DNA from: CALCCV01 sp964388665
Lineage (GTDB): Bacteria; Bdellovibrionota; Bdellovibrionia; Bdellovibrionales; Bdellovibrionaceae
Assembly (NCBI GenBank): GCA_964388665.1
Contig: CAYMBJ010000104.1
Coordinates: forward strand, 1-10,895
Length of the DNA: 10,895 nt
Direction of reading: 5' to 3'
A program made the translations under genes and the position numbers. Below, piece by piece: positions 6,646 to 10,895 of the stretch (position 1 is its first letter; each line of letters begins with the position of its first letter). The notes beneath the pieces are model-generated. The model saw nothing but the letters and a program-made list of their open reading frames with translations, was not told the origin of the DNA and did not search any database.

Positions 6646-8163
6646 ATGATGAAGTGGCCCAAGTCCCTGATTTGTTTTTTTTGTTTTCTTTTAGGTCCAG
6701 CCGCCTGGGCCACTGATGAGTCGCTTACGGCCAGAGTCTTTGAGCTTCAGGTGGTAGCTGGAAACTCAGATTCCCCTCCAATCGAATTTTGTGCAGCTAC
6801 ATTGATAAAACCCGCATCGACCCAAACTCCGCGGTTGCTTACGGCGTTTCATTGTTTAAGAAATGAAGCCAGATACTTTATCTATGATCGAGGCCTATCT
6901 CCGATTTGGCAGAGCGATAAAAATTCATTGCTTCCCGCAGGACCTGTTTTGGAAGCGCGAGTTCTCCGAGGGAAAAGTGAATTCGACTTGGCAGAACTGT
7001 CAACCACCGACGATTTTCTAGAGTCCTACCAGTCAAACCTGAAAGAATTCACCCCGGTGACTCTATACAGGAATCACAATTTGCCCCTTGCCGCGGTTGG
7101 TATACACGAAAATCAACTTCAAACTCGCTATTCGCGCGAAATGATTTGGCCCACATACGGATACACCGTCAATTCATCGATTGATCAAGATTTTTATATT
7201 TTTGAAGACTTGTACATCGAAAGGAACTTTAGTGGCGGAGCTGTCTTCGACGGCTACAAAAATTTTATTGGGCTCATCTCTCAATACGAACCAAGCAAGA
7301 GTACAATCGTTGTTCCTTCAGCACATATCGGTGACTTTCTCCTCCGGCAACCCCCGACCATTGATGCCATTGAAGCCCAAGATGGAGCCTCATGCCCTAG
7401 CACCTTTTCAAATGCTTTCAATCATAGTGGCAAGAACACGGGCATTGATGGCGGGCGCTCCTGCGAAAGCCAAGACCAGCTGCAAATGCGATACGGTCGA
7501 CTGGCCGCTCATTCTTTACGAGATTTTATCCACCCCAATGAGGGCGCTCCTAATCCAAGAAACGCCAAAGAACTCATTTTGGCAATCGATGGTATGTCAG
7601 TAGATGGCAACGAAGCACTCAGCAGAATCGGGTCCGCCAAATCCCTGGTCACAAGAGACGTCGGTTTAAATCAGTATCCCGCCAAAGAAATCCGCCAAGG
7701 CATCATCGCTCGATTAGCAGGAGAGTTCATGTCTGGATTGAATTCCCGAATGAACCTGCACAAAACATTAGATGGAGCAACACCCCTTGTAGAAAGCCAC
7801 TACCTAAACATGGGCCTCGCCATTTCAAGCGGCGATAGGGCCGAAGACGAAATTCATTTCTTTTGGCCGAGCTTGCACGGCAGAGGCAGTTTTAAAATTG
7901 AAATGGATAATGACTATAAATCAATACATCTGCGAGGTCAGATTGAATTCGGCGCAGACAGGATTCCATCCATCAAGCTCCGATGCGACAATAACAACTA
8001 CAAGCGCTTAGTTTGTGTCAGTGATGCGATTTCTCTCTCGGTTCACTTAGAAAACATTGGCCAGAACTTAGCGAATGAAAAAATGAGATTCAAAATGGCC
8101 ATAAAGAATCCATCGACCGGAGAGATTTTTGTTTTTGTCGGAGACCTGAATCGTGCAAGATGA
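6646..8163 (+). CDS. Exported trypsin-like (S1 family) serine protease with unassigned C-terminal region
   Basis: ATG 6646 gives a signal peptide (MMKWPKSLICFFCFLLGPAA, cleavage near W-A|T, residue 22) and 505 residues. Alternatives are TTG 6631, behind a better-placed GGAACGAAG, and ATG 6538, which would bury the signal 36 residues inside. The chymotrypsin fold is clear: Cys49 and Cys70 bracket the catalytic histidine in LLTAFHC (His69), Asp114 is in SEFDLAEL, and Ser196 is in NFSGGAVF, followed by FIGLISQY. The protease domain covers about 27-235. The remaining 270 residues match nothing I know; they contain several cysteines, a helical middle (AKEIRQGIIARLAGEFMSG) and a beta-rich end (GSFKIEMDNDYKSIHLRG). 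No propeptide is evident. The gene overlaps the next one by 11 bases, so the protease and a cytoplasmic regulator are made together. Confidence 0.85.
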   Translation: MMKWPKSLICFFCFLLGPAAWATDESLTARVFELQVVAGNSDSPPIEFCAATLIKPASTQTPRLLTAFHCLRNEARYFIYDRGLSPIWQSDKNSLLPAGPVLEARVLRGKSEFDLAELSTTDDFLESYQSNLKEFTPVTLYRNHNLPLAAVGIHENQLQTRYSREMIWPTYGYTVNSSIDQDFYIFEDLYIERNFSGGAVFDGYKNFIGLISQYEPSKSTIVVPSAHIGDFLLRQPPTIDAIEAQDGASCPSTFSNAFNHSGKNTGIDGGRSCESQDQLQMRYGRLAAHSLRDFIHPNEGAPNPRNAKELILAIDGMSVDGNEALSRIGSAKSLVTRDVGLNQYPAKEIRQGIIARLAGEFMSGLNSRMNLHKTLDGATPLVESHYLNMGLAISSGDRAEDEIHFFWPSLHGRGSFKIEMDNDYKSIHLRGQIEFGADRIPSIKLRCDNNNYKRLVCVSDAISLSVHLENIGQNLANEKMRFKMAIKNPSTGEIFVFVGDLNRAR

Positions 8164-9373
8164 CAACAAACTCGAATCAGAATTCCGTATCTATTTTAGT
8201 GGCCTAGAAGCCTACCTCGCGGGCGACCACCGAAGGGTGCGACGCATTTTAAAAAATCAAGATCTTGAACAATGCGCTCGACGTCTATTGTTGGCCCGAA
8301 ACCTCATTCGCAAACGCAAGTTTTCTCTTGCTCAGTCCGTTTTGGATTCGTTGTCGCCGATCAACTCGTTATTCGCGGCAGAATTAAATTTTGTGCAGGC
8401 GAGTCTACTCAGTTTCAATTCCCAATGGTCCTTGGCTTTCGAAAAAAACCGTTCGGCTTATGCGCTTTACAAGCAGATAAATTATCGCCAAGGTCAGTTC
8501 AATGCCGCCTATAACGCCTCTTTTTGTAAAAATCACTTGGGTGAAAGTGAGCAGGTTTTGCTGTGGCTTTCTGAATGTGAATCTTTGGCCATCACCGCGC
8601 GCGAAAGGTGTTCTGTTATCCGGGCAATGGCTTGCGAACACAGTCAACAACAGAATTTTAAGATGGCTGTGCAGCTGATGGATCAAGCCTTTGACGAGCA
8701 AGAACATCTCGGCGATGTTGACAAAATTCACCTGCAAGTAGCAGCATTCGATGTGTTTTTTAGAGCTGGAGAAACAGAAAAATGTGAAGCTTTGTTGTCA
8801 CATTTGACCAAGTCAAAACTCAATCGCTTCGAAGCTCGCATCCAGTTTGAGTCTTTACTTTTTCGCATTGCCATTGGTCGCATCCATTCTTTGCCTCCGC
8901 GTTCCGAAGCCATTCGTGCTAACACAGAATTCAATCAAATGTGGAACCTTTTGGCCGCGATTTTCGCTGGCGACCTTCCGGAAGCAGAAAAACAGTGGCG
9001 GGCGCTACACCATCTTTATCCGGCACTCTATAATCTTGGATTTTTGAATTTTCCAGACAGCGAAAAAAACTCATTGCTTGCTAAGGCGATTAAAAAAATA
9101 CAGTCCACCTCGCAAATCACCATGTCGTGCAATGCTCTGAGTGGCAAGTTGCAAAGCCTATATTCCCTTTTGGCAACGACCAGTTTGCCTCTCAGAAAAG
9201 AGTACCTTATTGAAAGACTCTGGGGTGCCCCTTATCATCCACAGTATGATGAGCGATTCTATCGTCTTGTTCGTCGTCTGAGGTGCCAAATTCCCGAAGA
9301 GCTCGTCTCAGAACAGCGAGCCTATCGATTAAAGTCCTCACCTAAGATCGCTATAACCCAAACGTCTGGATAA
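8153..9373 (+). CDS. TPR-like protein with C-terminal OmpR/PhoB-like winged-helix domain
   Basis: The 406-residue product starts at GTG 8153 with GGAG (8140-8143) 9 bases before it, and overlaps the protease stop at 8161-8163, which implies translational coupling. There is no signal peptide or membrane segment, so it is cytoplasmic. Residues 10 to about 310 are helix pairs of TPR type, for example CARRLLLARNLIRKRKFSLA, GQFNAAYNASFCKNHLGES and AVQLMDQAFDEQEHLGD. Residues 329-393 resemble an OmpR/PhoB effector domain: LPLRKEYLIERLWG, then YHPQYDERFYRLVRRLR, ending in RAYRL like the usual wing (GYRL). In SARP and AfsR regulators the winged helix precedes the TPRs; here the order is reversed. A DNA-binding regulator controlled by partner binding to the TPR part is the best guess. 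Targets may include the palindromic divergent promoter region. Confidence 0.7.
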   Translation: MQDDNKLESEFRIYFSGLEAYLAGDHRRVRRILKNQDLEQCARRLLLARNLIRKRKFSLAQSVLDSLSPINSLFAAELNFVQASLLSFNSQWSLAFEKNRSAYALYKQINYRQGQFNAAYNASFCKNHLGESEQVLLWLSECESLAITARERCSVIRAMACEHSQQQNFKMAVQLMDQAFDEQEHLGDVDKIHLQVAAFDVFFRAGETEKCEALLSHLTKSKLNRFEARIQFESLLFRIAIGRIHSLPPRSEAIRANTEFNQMWNLLAAIFAGDLPEAEKQWRALHHLYPALYNLGFLNFPDSEKNSLLAKAIKKIQSTSQITMSCNALSGKLQSLYSLLATTSLPLRKEYLIERLWGAPYHPQYDERFYRLVRRLRCQIPEELVSEQRAYRLKSSPKIAITQTSG

Positions 9374-9512
9374 AAAAAATTATGCAGAGCCACAATTCCA
9401 CCATTTAAAAGTTACATCCAATCGTGAGCTCGCAAAGAGGCTGAAAGTAGGGCAGACGACGATTCATCGATTGCTTGAACGGAAGTTCGTGCGGGTGAAA
9501 AGAGTCGATTGA
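9369..9512 (+). pseudogene. Helix-turn-helix protein fragment
   Basis: This short frame, in a different phase from the preceding gene and without a convincing start codon, ends at TGA 9510-9512. It reads KVTSNRELAKRLKVGQTTI then HRLLERKFVRVKRVD, a clear helix-turn-helix of the kind found in resolvases, transposase regulators and small repressors. It begins right after the TPR-winged-helix gene and leads into recombinase remnants, so it is probably debris of a mobile-element gene. The parent family cannot be told from so short a piece. Confidence 0.5.
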
Positions 9513-9591
9513 ATGCTATGGCGGAGGTTCGTGCATGGTTGGAATTTCTAGGTTTATATAAGCTTCAAAAAAAAGTCAGAGTTCTCGGTGT

Positions 9592-9767
9592 ATTCAAACA
9601 GGCGACGAAAACGCCAGACGAAAAGGCGTGAGGCTTGGTCGCCCAGCTTTGACCTGGACGGCGAAAAAGTCAGGTCATTGTGTTCGAAAGGATTAGTAAT
9701 TCGGGCCATAGCATCGGAGCTTGGAATCTCGGTCGGATCGGTCCGAAAAGCCCTCAAAAATGCATAA
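9592..9767 (+). pseudogene. Serine recombinase (resolvase/invertase) C-terminal remnant, frameshifted
   Basis: Two adjacent plus frames together give the C-terminus of a serine recombinase. The first (9592 onward) reads IQTGDENARRKGVRLGRPAL, matching the family pattern of an Ile-rich E-helix end, a basic Ala-rich stretch and Gly-Arg-Pro. The second, ending at TAA 9765-9767, reads VRSLCSKGL then IRAIASELGISVGSVRKAL, the terminal helix-turn-helix. The frames switch at an A5 run (9664-9668) by one base. The catalytic N-terminal domain with its Ser is absent; 9513-9591 shows no recognisable part of it. The gene is therefore dead. It marks past presence of a transposon, invertible element or integrating element next to the IS21-like element. 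Confidence 0.7.
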
Positions 9768-9902
9768 CTTCGATTTAGTAACAAATTTGACAAAATATCC
9801 AGAACTCAAAGTTTTGGTCTATCGCAACCGATGGTAAAGGCGGCAGTTTCTGATGGCTTCAAAATGAAGTGGCATCAGGTTGGACTGTCCGATTTCATCT
9901 AA

Positions 9903-9933
9903 CGGAACCACCCAATTGCATGGATCGGAACCA
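9903..9933. repeat. Short direct repeat at the IS21-like end
   Basis: The octamer CGGAACCA occurs at 9903-9910 and again at 9926-9933, 23 bases apart. A GATCGG-like context surrounds the second copy. The spacing of about two helical turns and the place next to the istB stop codon fit subterminal binding repeats of an IS21-type end, though eight bases alone is weak evidence. Confidence 0.3.
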
Positions 9934-9956
9934 TCGGAGCGTCAGCGACGTGTTGT

Positions 9957-10732
9957 TTAGTTGAGCATCTTTTCTTGGGCAAGCTTTTTCCCACTTGGCA
10001 GTGGCGATTGCAATTTTTCTCTGTAGTCTCCTCCTCGTAAATTCAGCCGTTGGCTCGGGTGCTCAAGGCGACTCACGATGGCTTCTGCGATTACCGGATC
10101 CTCGAAGAGTTTGATCCATCCTTTGGGATCAACTTGTGAGGTGATAATCACCGACCCCTTGCGATGACGATCTTCGAGGAGATCTACCAGAACATTAGCT
10201 TCTTCGTGCGTGTAGTTGCGCAGTCCAAAGTCGTCGAGAATGAGAACCTTGGTTTGAGTGAGCCGGCGAACGTATCCGAGATATTTTCCAGCGGCTTTGG
10301 CTGCAAGAACTTCTTCAATAGAAAATTCACTGGCAAGAATGCGACCGACAGTCCCTCTGCACACAGTCTTTGACCAATGCTGACCGCCAAATGTGTTTTT
10401 CCCTCGCCGGTTTTCCCAAGTACGAGAACGTTTTCACAAGAGTGAAAGAACGCAAGACTCGCCAGCTCTCGAAGCTTCGCCTTAGCCAGTCCGCGCTCGA
10501 AGGTTTGGTCCCAATCTTCAAGATTTGCATGAGAGCGGAACTTTGCTCTGGTCTTAAGTGATTTTGCCAACCGATCTTTACGTTGTAAAACTTCATCTTC
10601 AAGAACAAGTCTTAAAAATTCAAGGTGACTGAGTCCCTGACTGGCTGCTTGAGCTGCACGTTTTTCGAAGCCTTCATGCACTCCGAACAGCCGCAAGCTA
10701 TGTGACAATTGTTTCATCTGATCATTGATCAT
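9957..10732 (-). pseudogene. istB: IS21-family transposition helper ATPase IstB, one frameshift
   Basis: IstB is the AAA+ partner that helps the IstA transposase choose its target. The start is ATG 10732, with GGGAGG (10744-10739) six bases upstream. The first frame holds the N-terminal helical part (MKQLSHSLRLFGVHEGFEKR), DWDQTFERGLAKAKLRELAS and the Walker A loop LVLGKTGEGKTHLA (residues 106-113). Near 10306-10318 (about residue 140) homology passes to the -1 frame: VLAAKAAGKYLGYVRRL, Walker B VLILDDFG, the sensor-like SVIITSQ, and the C-terminal NLRGGDYREK. With one base restored the protein would have 258 residues, normal for IstB. The slip site is not a canonical slippery heptamer, so this is more likely a one-base deletion or a sequencing error than programmed frameshifting. 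All core motifs survive, so the damage is recent. Confidence 0.85.
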
Positions 10733-10850
10733 TAATTTCCTCCCTTTCAGAAGAGTAATGAAGATACATGGAACTGGCTTCGCGCTTGGGAGCTGTGCGA
10801 ACAACACTTGGGCGGTTGCCATTTTTATCAAAGTATTCAGCAGAATTTAA
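10722..10850 (-). pseudogene. Possible 3' tail of istA overlapping istB
   Basis: A minus frame bounded upstream by TGA at 10853-10851 encodes about 42 residues, including EYFDKNGNRPSVVRTAPKRE and YLHYSSEREEIND. It stops at 10724-10722, 11 bases inside istB. Overlap of the upstream gene with the istB start is normal for istA-istB pairs, so this may be the istA end. The residues do not match an IstA C-terminus that I know, and there is no start codon, so the call is weak. The frame would need another frameshift to connect with anything further right. Confidence 0.3.
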
Positions 10851-10895
10851 TCATGAATTCATTGCGTGCCAAGGACCGAGAGGGTCTTGTGCTCA

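Larger units (their letters stand above)
9850..10895 (-). mobile_element. IS21-family insertion sequence, degraded and partly outside the window
   Basis: The region holds an istB-type gene read leftward, preceded by a possible istA tail, and continues past the right edge. The istB-distal end should lie left of 9957. There, 9850-9956 is non-coding and contains TTCAAAATGAAGTGGC and a repeated CGGAACCA (9903-9910 and 9926-9933), reminiscent of the multiple subterminal transposase-binding repeats of IS21 elements. The exact left end cannot be fixed without the partner inverted repeat. A TG dinucleotide near 9850 is only a guess. Target-site duplications cannot be seen. Confidence 0.55.

Noticed and set aside
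8405..8737. 110-residue minus-strand open frame
   Set aside because: It is antisense inside the TPR-winged-helix gene, with no start signal or domain.
9554..9793. 79-residue minus-strand open frame
   Set aside because: It lies opposite the recombinase remnant, whose plus-strand frames match a known family across the shift; the minus frame matches nothing.
10300..10320. Programmed -1 frameshift in istB
   Set aside because: The overlap has no X-XXY-YYZ heptamer (it reads TTGAAGAAGTTC) and no obvious downstream stem; istB is normally made from one frame.

Overview
The window reads like the accessory part of a chromosome from a Bdellovibrionota (Bdellovibrio-like) bacterium. Five of the seven intact or near-intact genes encode exported proteins. 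One carries the lipobox-like F-Q-N-C signal end that I associate with Bdellovibrio lipoproteins, starts follow good Shine-Dalgarno sites, and base composition is moderate. No rRNA, tRNA or CRISPR array is visible. The assignment is inference from these traits, not from a marker gene.

Layout. (1) 3-2376, plus strand: two tandem surface or envelope proteins. The first is a 5'-truncated protein with a LamG / concanavalin A-like domain. The second is a lipoprotein with a predicted right-handed parallel beta-helix. Both carry an acidic Ser/Thr-rich linker in front of the folded domain. (2) 2462-6444, minus strand: a run of three exported proteins (370 aa, 307 aa, 387 aa), followed by decaying sequence and an unrecognised 133-aa ORF. 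The 387-aa protein has the His and Asn-Cys motifs of the DUF4105 / Lnb N-terminal periplasmic family. It ends on an A7 tract, and sequence beyond its stop still looks coding in another frame. The 307-aa protein carries two Ser-rich, beta-hairpin-like stretches. (3) 6445-6645: a divergent control region in which a perfect 6-bp inverted repeat covers the -35 element of the leftward promoter and lies just upstream of a rightward -10 hexamer. (4) 6646-9373, plus strand: an exported trypsin-like serine protease with a large unassigned C-terminal region, overlapping by 11 bases a cytoplasmic protein made of TPR-like helices and a C-terminal OmpR/PhoB-like winged helix. (5) 9374-10895: a decayed mobile-DNA zone with an orphan HTH fragment, the frameshifted C-terminus of a serine recombinase (resolvase), and an IS21-type element whose istB has one frameshift.

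How the genes may work together (inference). The TPR-winged-helix protein is the only predicted transcription factor with an intact gene. It is translationally coupled to the protease, and the divergent palindrome is a natural place for it to act on both the protease operon and the three-gene leftward operon. That would make 2978-9373 one regulated secretion locus: a protease, a papain/NlpC-like candidate enzyme, a Ser-rich hairpin protein and a Cys-rich helper. Recombinase and IS remnants lie on its right flank, which fits acquisition or rearrangement of the region. No known named system was recognised.
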